64,000 nucleotides of DNA from Siphlonurus alternatus. Taxonomy: Eukaryota; Arthropoda; Insecta; Ephemeroptera; Siphlonuridae. Within the stretch, counting starts at the first letter, position 1; every line of letters begins with the position of its first letter. Both the position numbers and the translations under genes were made by a program. This document shows positions 36,050 to 48,538 of this stretch, piece by piece. Where the stretch lies: assembly GCA_949825025.1 (NCBI GenBank), contig OX463780.1, positions 46,356,979 to 46,420,978 of the forward strand, written 5' to 3'. The notes below the pieces were generated by a model. The model saw nothing but the letters and a program-made list of their open reading frames with translations, was not told where the DNA came from and searched no databases.

Positions 36050-36222
36050 ATTACACGTACGATACAATTTTTGTACACATTTTTTCTCTCAAGAAAATTT
36101 CGTTTCCATACAAACATGATGGAAACATGTTACATGATGGAATTGATGTTTTCCTGCAAGGAAAAATTGCATACAATAAATTTAATAGAAAAATAAAAAA
36201 AAATCCTTAATACCGGTGTAAT
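36050..36222. mobile_element. Degenerate MITE, TATTACAC family
   Basis: Left end TATTACACGTACGATACAA, right end ACCGGTGTAATG. The interior contains AATTTTT...GAAAATTTCG and GGAAAAATTGCATACAA in inverted orientation. It is similar to the better preserved element at 62816-62962. Confidence 0.45.
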
Positions 36223-36387
36223 GGACAACCTGCAAGTTTTTTTTTTTCATTTTTTTAGAGGCCAGGAAGTATTGTTAAGTTATTCAAAGTTCATCAGGTT
36301 TTAACCCACACTCCTTTTTGTCCTATCTTTTTTATTAGAAGAGACGCCTATATATATTGACGCTTTTCTCTGTACGTTATACTTTCA

Positions 36388-36546
36388 TTGGGCGCGATTC
36401 ACGAAGCAGTTAGCCAGGTTTCTGACCACGTTTAGCTTATCCACGTTTAACTATAGGTGGTTTCACACTTAAAACAGGTATAGCTAAACGTGGTTAAACT
36501 AAACGTGGTTAGAAACCTGGCTAACTTCTTCGTGAATCGCACCCAA
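36388..36546. mobile_element. Hairpin MITE, GGGCGCGATTCACGAAG family
   Basis: Left arm TTGGGCGCGATTCACGAAG, then TTAGCCAGGTTTCTGACCA; the right arm is the inverse complement with scattered changes (GAAACCTGGCTAACTTCTTC). Repeated TAAACGTGGTT motifs fill the centre. A second copy of the family starts near 63927 and is cut by the end of the window. Confidence 0.8.
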
Positions 36547-36555
36547 TAATATTTT

Positions 36556-36680
36556 TTAGTTACCAGACTCTAAAAAATCTAGAAAAAAATCAGAGTAGCA
36601 TAATTTGATTTGGCACCCTCTTTTCATTTTTGTAATATAAAAAAAAATGCATGTCGTCCATTGATTTAAAGCATGCTCGA
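36556..36680. repeat. Single-arm remnant of a hairpin MITE
   Basis: The segment CTCTAAAAAATCTAGAAAAA...TCAGAGTAGCATAATTTG followed by an A-rich end ATGTCGTCCATTG resembles one arm of the elements at 46823-47155 and 38366-38683 without a matching partner arm nearby. It is probably a truncated or decayed copy. Confidence 0.5.
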
Positions 36681-38365
36681 AATAAATTGCATTTAATTGC
36701 AAGCAAAAAATTATGAGTGAAATCGCTTCAAGTCGCGTACAGGAGAAGATTATTTTATTGTAATGAGAAATTTCAAGCAAAATTGTATCGTTTAATCCAG
36801 TTTATATAAAATATCACAAATTTATTTAATCTACTATCTAGTTCAAATTTATTGGCACGTATATTAAGTATTTGCATAATAAATCAATTTGTTTGTATTT
36901 TGGTCACGTGACCGCGGTTGGCCGTGAAAATCAGGACCAATTGCTATATAGCTCTATTGCCGTGTGTGTTTCTATTGAAGTGACAATATAATAGCAATCA
37001 AAACGGCCGTAAATGAGGTAACAGGTGTATATGGTGTACTGAAAAACGATGAAATTGATTCTGACAACCAGGAAATGCATGCTTGGCTTCTAAATGAAAA
37101 TCCATTAATAAATTATAAAAAAAAAATCAAAATATTATCGACAAAATGTTATAGCGTTAAAAAAAATATAAAAATTCTCTTTTAAACTCTGATGATTGGA
37201 GTGTTTACTGTACTTAATTTTTAGGGGGGGGGGGGCGTGCACTCTACTTTAAGGCATAAATGTTCCGCAAAGCATTGTATATGTTTACCAAAATTAATTG
37301 GAGCATATATATAATATATGGGCTGTTTTTCATTATTATTAAAAGTTTTAAAAACATATTTTATTTGAAATTTGGATCGACCTGTTATGTTTTGTAAACT
37401 TGTCCTTTCTGTGAACACTTTATTCAAATTCTTCATAATATTTAGGATTTATTTCATATTAACTTTTATAACCCCTTATATATTTTTCACCTATTTTTCT
37501 ATATTTTGAAATAAATAATTTGATTTGTTTGATATTTTCTTATTTATTTATAAATCATGATAAATCATGCATGCATGGGCTAAAAAGTTTAAATAATATG
37601 ACTTTGAAAATGATATATTATATACGATCATGCTGTCCTAATTATTATAGCATGTGTTGGCATAAAAAATAATGCTGTTAAATTTTTATTTTTCTTTTTT
37701 GGTTAGTCCGAAGAAAGACTCAAACTTGTCTGATTTCTACAAGCAATTTAATTTATTGAATTCAATATTTTTATATCAAGTACAAAGGGATATCAATACT
37801 TTACACTAAACATGATTCTCATAATAAAATTCTTGCATAATTTATAGATTATTTAAAAATATATTAAATTGAATTAAATAAAACTAATTTTATACTCACT
37901 TGCAAATTTATAAAGGTAGATCAGCAATGATCATAAATAATTACGCTGTAAACCGTTCTGAAGGACAAAAAAAGTTTATTATAATTTTACCGGTTGTAAG
38001 AAAATACGTATAGATGTTTGTTTAGCCCTGCCAGCATCACATCACAATGCTGTATTACGCACACTATAGTAACTCACTGACTATAACGTAAACTGCATGA
38101 AAAATTATATAAATAACGGATAATAATTATCTAATTAATACTTAGTTGGATGTTTATATAATACATATATAATTATATTATATTTAACAAAGATGCATCT
38201 TTTCCTCTTCCTTTTTTTTTTTTTTTTTTTATTTAAATCTCTAATCGCGTTGCTTTTTATTTGAGACCGTATTGTCCAAGTGTGAATGAGCGTATTATTT
38301 ATTTCATATATTATAAAATTATTGTCATTCTAATTTTGATCCTAAACAGAAACTATGTTAATTAA

Positions 38366-38683
38366 TGGAGTATTGTCCTCAATTTTTTTTTATTGCAGAA
38401 ATGGATAGAGCGTGCAAAGTTATGCTACCCTGATTTTTTTCAGATTTTTTAGAACCCGGGAACTATTTTTAAAAAATAATTGGAAGTTATTTTTGTGACG
38501 TCACGAGACGCCGCTCCTTAAGAAAAAGATAGGACTTGCCGCCGCGTGACGTCACAAAAAGGACTTTCAATAATTTTTTAAAAATACTTCCCGGGCTGTA
38601 AAAAATCTGAAAAAAATCAGGGTAACATAACTTTGCACGCTCTATCCATTTCTGCAATAAAAAAAATTGAGGACAATACTCCA
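38366..38683. mobile_element. TTAA-type hairpin MITE, copy 1
   Basis: Arms begin TGGAGTATTGTCCTCAATTT and end with the inverse complement AAATTGAGGACAATACTCCA, flanked by TTAA (left) and TTAT (right). Long interior palindrome with ATTGCAGAAATGGATAGAG, TTCAGATTTTTTAGAACCCG and two GTGACGTCAC sites near the centre. The second copy lies at 56687-57006. The open frame crossing its right half is not a gene. Confidence 0.85.
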
Positions 38684-38939
38684 TTATAATTAATATATTA
38701 TGTATTATATATATATATATACAAACACATGCAGTGAATAAAAAAGCGAGCATTATATATGTTATATAATAACTCATATATGCATGTGAGGCATTCTGTT
38801 GAATACTATATAATAACTTAATTCCATTGTGTGTATGCGATGCTTCATGAATGCATTCATCATTTTAAATCAACATTATAAATTCTCTCGCACGTAGTTT
38901 TATCATATAAATAAAAATACCCTCACTAAAAAAATTCAC

Positions 38940-39240
38940 TTCCTGGCACGTTCTGTAGGTTCTGAAAAAAGCTAGTCTACCAGCACCCGACGACGTTTTA
39001 GACACACATCGCCATCGAGTTCATTCTCAAGATCTCAAGTAAAACAGGTTTAGCTACAGTTTGTGTGAAACAAATATAGACTATAAAAGTCATCCGGCCC
39101 TCCTCGTGCCTCTAAACTGACGATATCACCGCGTGTGTACAGCGAGGACTGCGAGGAGTGGCACTTAAACGCTGGACTCTCCCAAGGGCATGAAGTGGAA
39201 TTTCAAGCATCGATGTCTCCCAAGTTTTTTTTTATTATGG
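38940..39240 (+). promoter_or_regulatory. GC-richer patch, possible promoter or first exon
   Basis: About 300 bases of more balanced composition than the surroundings, without a convincing open frame or donor site. It could be an untranslated first exon or an enhancer; the sequence alone does not decide. Confidence 0.2.
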
Positions 39241-39271
39241 AGACGCAACCGACAGTGGTTCTTCATTTTAA

Positions 39272-39658
39272 GGTAGAGATAATGTCAGTCAGCTGTTTTT
39301 TTTAGCTACATTTGATTAACATGTAAATCTTAGCAAATTCACAAAAATTCTGAAATTTTTTTGAGAGGCAGATATTATTAGTGCCTAAAACCCATAGAAA
39401 AAATTTCAAACCAATTTAACGAGCTGATTTTTTAAAATTAATTTATTTAATTTTCAGCATAGGGCTTTCCCATGGAGAGACAACCTAAAAAATTAATTAA
39501 AAAAAATCAGCTAGTTAAATTGTTTTGAAACTTTTTCTATGGCTTTTAGGCACTAATATCTGCCTCCCAAAAAAATTTCAGAATTTTTGTGAATTTGCTA
39601 AGGTTTACATGTTAATCAAATGGAGCTAAAAAAACAGCTGACCGACGTTATCTCTACC
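39272..39658. mobile_element. TTAA-type hairpin MITE, 387 bp
   Basis: Ends GGTAGAGATAA and TTATCTCTACC are flanked by exact TTAA on both sides (39268-39271, 39659-39662), as for piggyBac- or Kolobok-type elements. Arms of about 180 bases match with few differences, including TTTGATTAACATGTAAA and AGCAAATTCACAAAAATTC. Confidence 0.85.
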
Positions 39659-40617
39659 TTAAATAAATTTTTATCTCTTTCTAGCAGTCTTCTGCGCGCA
39701 ATGTCATTGCGCGCAGAAAAGACTCTGCTTTATAGTATTATAATATAATTATATTTATATGATATGAAATGTATATATATGTACCACACTCTGTAGCATT
39801 ATTAACCTTATTGTTAATACTCCCGATCACTATAATTATTATAACTCCATGCATTTAAAAATTATATATATATCAATTACAATCTCGTTTTTGCCGGGTT
39901 GGTCGTTCACGCATAAACGTATTATATAAATTTATATATTATATCATATGACACTTAAAACCGGTTGTTCGTCATTGATATGATGAATTTAGCACAAAAT
40001 GTATTTATGTATTGGGTGAAATAATAAAAAAAATAGCACAATTTTATAAGAGTATAACTTTAACTATATATTATATAGCTTGCAACTTATGATTTTCTTA
40101 ATTAAGTATGGCATTATAGTTATAAACAAAATTCAACAATTAAATTATATTTTTAGAATAAAAAATACAGTTTAATTTACATTTATTTAAAATATATTGA
40201 TTCAGATTTTTTATACATTATGTAATATTATTAGTGTGCATCGTAAATTTGTCCTAAAACCTCTCACGTATTACAAGTACATTAACTTGAAGTTGGGAAT
40301 AATACTCGTATCGGGCTTTTGTAGTCAAGTTTTCCTTGACTTGAGATTTCTATAAAAGGAGAAGCAGCGACAATAAGAACAAACGTGACTTCATGGAATC
40401 TCCTTTTAACTGGTTTTCTCTTTTGGAAGTAGTAAATTATTTTATTGTTTTATATAGTGTTGCTATATTGATGTTATATAACTTATAGAACTTCAAATTG
40501 TTTTTAAGTAGTAAAAACATAGAGTTCAGTGAGTAAAAAGCGATTTATGAAGCATGAAGTTCTTGTTCATTTTCTTTGTCAGAGACAGCACCATAAATAT
40601 TAATTAACAAAATATAT

Positions 40618-40752
40618 GGGGAACATTAAAAAAGCACTTTAACCCCCACTTTAGCCTCAATTTTTATCCCTGGTGCTAAATCAGGGGTTAAACATGGTAG
40701 TCCTTATATTTCCTATGGTTAGGGGGGTTAAAGTGCTTCGTGAATGTCCCCC
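40618..40752. mobile_element. Hairpin MITE with AGCACTTTAACCCCC ends
   Basis: Left end GGGGAACATT followed by AAGCACTTTAACCCCC; right end is the inverse complement, GGTTAAAGTGCTTCGTGAA then TGTCCCC. TATAT flanks both sides and may be the target duplication. The TTCACGAAG segment in the right end is shared with the family at 36388. Confidence 0.75.
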
Positions 40753-42030
40753 TATATAATACAAATAAAAATACAAATTATTATTTATTTTAATCTGAGT
40801 ATAACACTTAAATGATGTTAATATATAAAATATGTAATTATTTTATGATATTTCAATCAAATTATATGTAAAGCAATGACAAGAATTATAATTTTTCAAA
40901 ATATAAGTATGATAATTTTATTATCTTCCTTTAAACAGTTTTAACTAATAAAAAAAAAATAAAATAATGAATAATTTTTTTGATAATAATTTTATGCCCT
41001 GAAGTATTACTTTCAAATACAATTTTTTTAATGGTTTAAGAGACAACAGTTAGGATAATTGATTTTATAAAACTGTATTGTAATTAATGCAAAGTCAGAT
41101 GAGAATCGAGAACGAGTTAAACTTTCTTATTTTCCCTGATAGTTCATCTGATTCTGATTACATATTTATGATGGAGACGTGAACGTAAATTTTACTGTTA
41201 AAAAATATTTATTTTTTATTATTATTATTATGACTATGCATTCAACATTGCAGTCTTATTCATTTGATATTTATTTATAATACTATATGCATGTATTCAA
41301 GTTAAAGCTGTTAAATGTAAGAGTATAATAGTTGTAAATAAAACCAAAATATAATAAGAAGATACATAAGAACTTGGTTTATAGAGAACGAAAGACTATT
41401 GAAGTATAAAAGATATAATGAGATATATATTATGTAAAATAAATTCAAATTTTTTAATCTTTCTAAAAGACAAATCAACAATACAATCATATTAGTATTA
41501 CTTAACAATTTTAGTTAATATTTTGTCTTAATTGAAAAAAAAATCGTCAGTGTTATACACATTCTTTAAAAACAAAAAAACTTTTTTTCTTGTAAATGTA
41601 AACATTTTCTTCGCTTTTGTTATCTATAGATAAACTATTATTATAAAGTAATTGTGCTGATGAGTACATGATATCATTTTCGTAAGCAGTCGTTCTATGA
41701 TATTCAAGGGCACATTTCAAGCTGCTATAGATGCTTTAGATAAAGATACAGCTCCAGAAAATCAGGCTGTGGTGAAAGTGTATACCTTTCGAGATACAAT
41801 ATAAGGTCTGTTGATTGATAAATCAATAATCAAAAGAATCGTCTGTACATGCAGGTAACATAAGAAAAATAAAATATCATCTATAATTCTATATTATATA
41901 ATTACGTACAGATCCTATTGCAACGATTGATATACAAGTGGGCATCTAATAATTGCTTGACAAAACACCCTCACGTACACTAAACAGAATGACCTTCAGT
42001 TACAGGCTAAAATAATTTGTTGGCTGTTTG

Positions 42031-42180
42031 CAAGAACTATTTACTGGCTTTATTTACACGCACCCGATTGCATAAATGAGGTCTAACTCTAAGCCAGGCC
42101 TAACTTTGATGATTTCGATTGTTGTAACAATCAAGAACAATGAGACTTGCAATCGGGTGTATAGTAAATTATAGTTCTTG
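42031..42180. mobile_element. Degenerate hairpin MITE, CACCCGATTGCA ends
   Basis: CAAGAACTAT...CACCCGATTGCA on the left and TGCAATCGGGTG...ATAGTTCTTG on the right form inverted arms, with a looser internal repeat around AACAATC. No clean target duplication was identified. Confidence 0.6.
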
Positions 42181-43470
42181 GGGTGTTGGTGCTGAAATCC
42201 ATTCATTCCATATTATATAATAAGACATTTTATAAAGAATGTAGATTTGCAGTTTTAGAGGAGGTATTCCAAGCTTATAACTATTAAAAAAAATCATAAT
42301 AGAGGCGGCAATAACGCCATGAATGTATATTGGTAAAATTCGAGTAGCTCATACGAATATAAACTTTATCAGGGTTGTATTTAAAGTTCATTTGCCTCTT
42401 GGCCAAACTGTAGGTTTGTACCTTCGGGTGACAATGATCACCTTATAATTTTATTATAACAATAATATATCTTCACCACAATCTTTTATAAAGTTGCCAA
42501 GTTCCAGCGGTGTGGAGCGAGATGGCAAAAGCTATATATAATTTATAACGGTTGTAACAAGTCTCTGGGTTCAAAAACCTTTCTGATGAGATAAGTTTAC
42601 ATTATAGAAAATAAACTAACGTTCTAAAACTAGATGATCATCTGTATATTTAAAAATAAAACACTGAAAGTATATGGTTTGAAATTAGATATAAAAAAAG
42701 CAAGCAAAAAAAAAAAAAATAAAATAAAATAAATAAAATAAAAAATAAAATAAAGGATTTCAATTAAAATTCTTACGAGAGATGTGCGTGCGTGATATCT
42801 CTTGGTCTGTCTAAAAAATATAAAAGAATTATAAATTTTTATTTTATATTTAAAATAGATATTCAGCTGCTGGATAAGATCAATGATGATAAATTCATTT
42901 GTGTTTATTTATATATATGAACATCTAGGTTCAAAATTCTGACTTGCATGTAGTTTATTTTCCAGGTACGTTCAAAATTGTTTCTCTAAATTTCAAATGT
43001 ATTTAATTGCGTCTGCATGCGAAGCAGACGATGTTCCCACCCTCATTGTTGAAGTTTACTTTCATTAAAATTCGTTTTCTTAAAATTCTCAATAAATACA
43101 TTTGTGATTAAAAGAAACAACAAAATTTATACTTATATAATTTTTAATAGTAAATAAATTAATTGTAGAGAGCTGAACAAATTTTCACCATATTTTATAC
43201 TTTGAGAGTGTTAGTCAACAACATGAAATCATGAAATAGCGTCCTTGTTATTTTTTACTACTAATATAATATTTAGGCCCATATCAAATTATAATAATAA
43301 GTTATATAAAATTATACAATAAAAAAAAACACCACGTACGTCACTGAACGCAAAACAAATTGTGAAACTTATTGGATTTAATTTTTTTTATATTATCTCG
43401 CATAATTTATTGTGCTTCTGACGTCGATAGACTTTCATTAACTGCTGCCGTGTTTTAATTGACATTTTGC
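42181..43470. other. AT-rich intergenic DNA
   Basis: No coding segment, repeat family or hairpin that I can support. An A-rich AAAAT-type simple repeat lies at about 42705-42755. Confidence 0.5.
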
Positions 43471-43768
43471 CGTTCAGTTGATTTAGGTTAGCTGTTCAGG
43501 TCAACGATGACGCACACTGATCACCTGATGAGAGCAGTAAAGCACCTTCAAGATAACAGAAGTGGTGAGGATGGTACAAGTTCGGTCCTCGACAATTTTC
43601 GTCAAACTTCGGGACAGTTCGTTAATAAAGCAGCTGGACGCGTGACTTATTGACATCACTGGGATACGAAATGGTGTCTGACTTGAAAGAGAGTCATCAT
43701 CCTCTCCACATTCTACCATCCTTGAAAGGCTCAGCAGTGGTCAGACCGGCGGTCCAGCCCCGGGCAAA

Positions 43769-43798
43769 ATGGAGCTGCATGAGAGCGGCGACCGCGAG
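43769..43798 (+). CDS. Candidate first coding exon (MELHESGDRE), gene unknown
   Basis: After about 300 bases of balanced-composition DNA that looks like a 5' UTR, an ATG in good context (GCAAAATGG) opens ten codons, MELHESGDRE, ending at a donor GAG, then GTAAAC. The preceding region holds TCAGTT initiator-like sites near 43475. No following exon could be identified within the window, so the gene, if real, has a long first intron and may extend past base 64000. This is a weak call based on composition and the start/donor pair only. Confidence 0.3.
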
Positions 43799-45934
43799 GT
43801 AAACATCACCTTTCGCTTTCAGTCACGTGCTACAGAACGTGTATGTAAGTAAAATTTGAAGACAATGTGAGCACCGTAACTTAACTAAAGATCCTCGCAG
43901 ACAGATTCTTTTGATAATTAATTACTATCGTAACTTTATAATTTCTTTTATAATTGTTAGATTCTTAGGCGTTACTGTAGAAATTAATTAAAGATGTGAT
44001 TTAAAGGTTAGATAATTTAATAAATGTTATTTTTCTTCGTTTTATTGGATTTAATTTGCATGGAAAATTGAAAGAATGTATTACGATATGCTTCTCTAGA
44101 TAATTAAGTCTATATATAATATAATTATATAGATATCTTTACATTATTTAAATTATTTCTAGCTTAACACTATCTTATAACATACATGACTCTTTTAAAA
44201 GTAAATTTCAAAATCTTGTGAAAAAGAGTAAATGTTAAAGATGGTGTAGCGAGAGTAAAATATTATCATAATATTCTATTGCCATTTTTCTCCACTTTAC
44301 CGTTACCCTTTTTCTAATATTATAAGTATAATATTGTTAGATTTTATTATTTTAAATGTTTATGCAATATTTTTCTTTTTTTAATTTGGAGCAATGTTTT
44401 AAAAATCATATCATGACTTGTGATTCCTAAAGTTGTAATTTAAATTATATGGATTATGCTGTGGTACATGCAGAACATGGTTTTGATTTTATTTTATTTA
44501 TTTTTTAAATTTATAATTAAAACTTTTTATTTTTATAATTTAAATTTTGGCTGCAGATGGCATGGCATATATTTTTACCTTTGTAATTTTATTTTTAAAA
44601 AACAACAACAATTGCTTATATAACACACGTGGGCGGTGATAGAGTCTTCAAATTTTAAATATTGTTTACATATATACATACCAGTACATCCACGTGGACA
44701 TAAAAGGCTCTTGTCTATTTGGTCATGACTCTGAGATATTACAGTACTCTGCAGTGACTTACATGGAGCTAGCGAGTGCATCAGTAAAAACAGGATTTCT
44801 TATTACACATTCAAAGATTGAGAAATAAGTATGTAAAAAAAAAAGGTAATAAATTGTACTGAATGCACAGAGGAAAAATTAAAAAATAGGTCATAACTAT
44901 AATTTTTACATTACAAGTTTTTATGTACAATCATTTGCATTTAAATTAATATTTAAAATTTTAATGCAGTAAAAATATAGTTATATTTTAAAGAATGTAA
45001 ATAAAAAATTTAGAAAGAAGTACATTATATATGGGCGGCCGGTTACCTCATAATATAATTATCATCTGCCTCTAAATGTCAAGAACTTTTTTTTTTCAAG
45101 GGCGTGACCATGCTAACTAACAATATGCAGATGGGGTAAGTAATGATGTGATTTATTTCAGCCAGACGTAATGGGAAGTAAAATCTGTCACACCTTCAAA
45201 TTTTATATTTCAAGTAGGGAAGAAAAAAAAGGTATCTCATTTATATTCTGTTTTATATATGCTATAAAAAGAGGATATTTTACTACTTTATGTGTCCTAG
45301 AGCTCTATATAGTGCCATGTAAGAGTAAATTTTTTACCTTTTGCGAGATCGAAATAAACAAATAAATAACCAAAAACAAATATTTTTTTACCTTCTTTTA
45401 TGTACAATATGTTATTTTTCTATAAAAGTAAACATTTATTTTCTATATTTTTGTATTATAAAAATAAAATCCTCATTTAACTTTAAGCCACAGTGAATCT
45501 GCCAGTTAAAATGATCCAAATTTAAAATAAACCTATCTTTTGAGCTAATTTAATGAAAATATAATAATACTAAATTACATGATTTCAATGATCACCAGTT
45601 GTGTACCCAATATTTTTGGTATCACTACATACCTTATAACCATTAGTCAAATATATTGCAAAAAAAAAAGATATATATTATATATACGTACAATTTAAAT
45701 CAAAACCTTCCCTTTGACCTTATACTAAAAATTAATGATAAAATGATCACCAATTGTGCACCATTAATATATAATTTGGTACCATGGATGGACTGGAATA
45801 CCTTGATGCAACTATAGTCTATATAAGTACCAAATGAAATTATTATATACAATTAAAACAAAATAATTCCCCTTCGAGCTTATATTATAAAAATAACAAA
45901 TGAGCACCAATATATTTGGTACCATCTAATATAC
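43799..45934. other. AT-rich DNA without recognisable exons
   Basis: Would hold the intron of either neighbouring candidate gene. I see no conserved coding segment, only AT-rich sequence and short open frames without domain character. Confidence 0.4.
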
Positions 45935-46358
45935 CTTGATGCCACCATGGTAGCAGCCAGCGTTGAGCGAGAGAAGGCTCTTGTTCTTCGGGTAGTTGTT
46001 GTTGATTGTCTGCAGCTTGATGAAGTGTATTGTTGTTGTTGACATTGTAGCTGAATTCAGAGTCTGATCCTCCCAATTGTTGTAATAATTCCTCGACTCT
46101 CTCAGCACTTCTCTCAAGAGGACCGTGAACTCGAGCTAAGATCTCTCCACAGCGGTACAGTAATAACCATAAGTCTGCCTGTTCACACACCCAGCGTACC
46201 AGGTACCTACCAATTTGGTGGTGCTCATCTGGTGATGTCATAGATGCAGCAGCAGCAGCAGCTGCAACTGCACTTAATCCTCCTCTACTCGTCCCTCCTC
46301 CATCAATTGTATTTTTATTCATATCACTTGAATCAAATGTTGATTCAAATAATAACAT
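45935..46358 (-). CDS. First coding exon of an unidentified protein
   Basis: A minus-strand frame opens at ATG 46358 and ends at a strong donor (CATCAAG, then GTATAT) at 45935, encoding 141 residues plus one base. The N-terminus is low complexity (GGGTSRGGLSAVAAAAAAAS). The middle is a hydrophobic/amphipathic, helix-like segment (HHQIGRYLVRWVCEQADLWL, LLYRCGEILARVHGPLERSA, ERVEELLQQLGGSDSEF). A polar Asn/Gln-rich tail follows, then QRWLLPWWHQ. Codon use and composition differ sharply from the AT-rich surroundings. The mix of homopolymers and a conserved-looking core suggests a regulatory or adaptor protein, but I do not recognise the family. Following exons were not found; they should lie below 45935. 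Confidence 0.6.
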
Positions 46359-46760
46359 TTTAAATTAATTCACTTTCACTTTTTATCACTATTTTTTTTA
46401 TATTATATTTTAAGTTTTATTGCACCCTTGTTATATATTTCTATATATAGCTGTGCTCACTTTTTCATAATATATAAAATAATAACACGTGCCTGCGATC
46501 TTTTTATTCTATCACAAATAAAAGTTGCACTGCACGTTGCTTGATAGCGTGCCGACGACTGACTGTTCGTCAGGAGCGCGGACTGGCGGCTCTCTCCCAC
46601 CGCTCGCCAGAAGGTCACATAACGCCAGCGTGTGAAACGAGAGAGAGAGAACCTTGATTCGTCGTCGATGTTTTCCTGTACACTTTGGTTCCTTGAAAAT
46701 TTTACATCTAATTTAGTCAAAAGTTCGAGCAGCTGACCAAAAAGCAGTGACGAGGAAAAG
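46359..46760 (-). promoter_or_regulatory. 5' UTR/promoter region of the unidentified gene
   Basis: A GC-richer patch (about 46500-46660) with GACTGACTGTTCG and a GAGAGAGAGAG run lies just upstream of the start at 46358, as expected for an animal core promoter and 5' UTR. An 87-codon open frame here lacks domain character and is probably not translated. Confidence 0.4.
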
Positions 46761-46822
46761 AAGAAAAATTAACTTACCTTTGAAAATTTGACTATAATTT
46801 AACGTACAATTTTCAGTTAAAC

Positions 46823-47155
46823 AATGGACAACATACATGAAAATTTTTTATTGCAGAAATGAATAGAGGGTACCAAATTATGCTACTCTGAATTTTTTCA
46901 GATTTTTTTGAAACCCGGAACTATTTTTAAATAATTATTGAAAGTCCTGTGATTTCAGTTGGCACCCCTGCAGCCTTAATAAAAAGGATAGAGACTGGAC
47001 GCCTATTGACGCCTCCAGGGGGCGTGGCCGCACTTTCAATAATTATTTAAAAATAGTTCTGGGTCTTAAAAAAATCTGAAAGAATTCAGAGTAGCATAAT
47101 TTGGTACCCTCTGTTCATTTCTGCAATAAAAAAAAATTCATGTATGTTATCCATT
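46823..47155. mobile_element. Hairpin MITE related to the TTAA copies
   Basis: Ends AATGGACAACATACATGAA and TTCATGTATGTTATCCATT. The interior shares ATTGCAGAAATG.ATAGAGGGT and AGTAGCATAATTTGGTACCC with the 38366 and 56687 elements, but the ends and centre differ. It is probably a related subfamily. No clear TTAA on both sides. Confidence 0.75.
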
Positions 47156-48538
47156 CTGCATATAATATATTATACTGTGACACTGTGTACAGTATTAAGG
47201 GGCATGGTAGAAGTTCAGCATCCCTGAAATTCCTGAAAGTGGCTCAATTGTAGTGGAAACTGTATGTATAATTTCAAACACTTGCAAATTAATATAATTT
47301 TGCCCATCATTCATATTCAATGAAAGTTTTTCAATAAAATATTATTAGCACTAAAAAAAAATCATAGTGATAGTGCGTAAGTAAATTTAGTCACGGCAAG
47401 TTAAAGTATATTATAGTTATTTATTTTGTTTAAAAAATTATCCTTTTTAAACAGCTTGAGATAAATCTTATAAACTTGCTGAATCATCATTGCTCAGCAG
47501 AAATTTATTTCCAAATTTCTAATTATATAGTGATTAATTATATATTATTATTCAGGTAATTTATATTTTTTAATTAATAATCTATTTTTTGCTTCTTTTT
47601 TGTTTACGTTTTATTTTGTTTTTGTTTTTCTCTTTTGTTTTTTTCCCTATAATTCATTGTTTATTATAAATGCTTATTTTTAATACAAAATTTAAAGAAT
47701 AGTTTACTTATAGCTTACCACACAAATTGTTATAATTGGATGTAACTTCAGTTTCAACCGATAGGGCTTTTCTTTAGAATCTTGGTTGGACTTTATTTGC
47801 TTACAGTTTGTTAATAAAAAAAATACCAAATTATCACATATATACATTCCTTGCAGATATTGGTTGCTCACAGTACCAGAGTCCCTACATACAGGCTTAA
47901 TTAAATTGATTGATCCTTGTCCTGTGCTTTTGAAAATAATCTGTTGAAATCTCTCTGACTCAAAATTATTTATAAAAATTTCCGACTCGTATATTTTTCA
48001 GCAGAAAAAGTTCACAATATCTAAATAGATATGCATTTTTAGACATTAAAATGATTTGCTAATGAAATATAAATTACAGTATATAATTATGTATATTATC
48101 TTCGAACTATATGTAATTCACTATAATATAATAGTTTTTTTTTTAATAAAGATGAATAAAAAACCTTGATTACTTTACACGTATTTATTTTTCCCTTATT
48201 GACAGCTAGGCGAGGTTTCTGTATAAAGTTACAACTTGAAAGTCTGGCGGGTCTCGTACTTCTTTTTTTTTTTTTTTTTTTTCTCACCTCAAAGCGAGGT
48301 ATGCGAAGGCGTACGTGATTCAGACTGAGTTCTGAAGTATATTATATAAATAATTATATATACATATATTATATTACTGTATTATATATTTTGGGTATAC
48401 ACATTTATACTGTCACGTACTCCGTTAGCAGCTGCAAAACGTAGAGGAGACAAACTATTACAAAAATCATTTTTTATATCCGCAAATTACAAATTGTCCA
48501 ATACATATCATAACATTATTTAACCAATTTATTTCTTG
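47156..48538. other. AT-rich intergenic DNA
   Basis: No coding or structured feature that I can support, apart from a poly-T tract near 48262-48282. Confidence 0.5.

Noticed and set aside
38487..38777. 96-codon minus-strand frame near 38.5 kb
   Set aside because: It runs across the right half of a TTAA-type MITE and an AT microsatellite; no coding features.
43501..43719. 72-codon minus-strand frame near 43.6 kb
   Set aside because: No splice sites or domain fit; the same DNA looks more like a + strand 5' UTR before the ATG at 43769.
46457..46720. 87-codon minus-strand frame upstream of the unidentified exon
   Set aside because: It ends in a stop before the 46358 start and has no conserved character; it is better explained as a 5' UTR or promoter.
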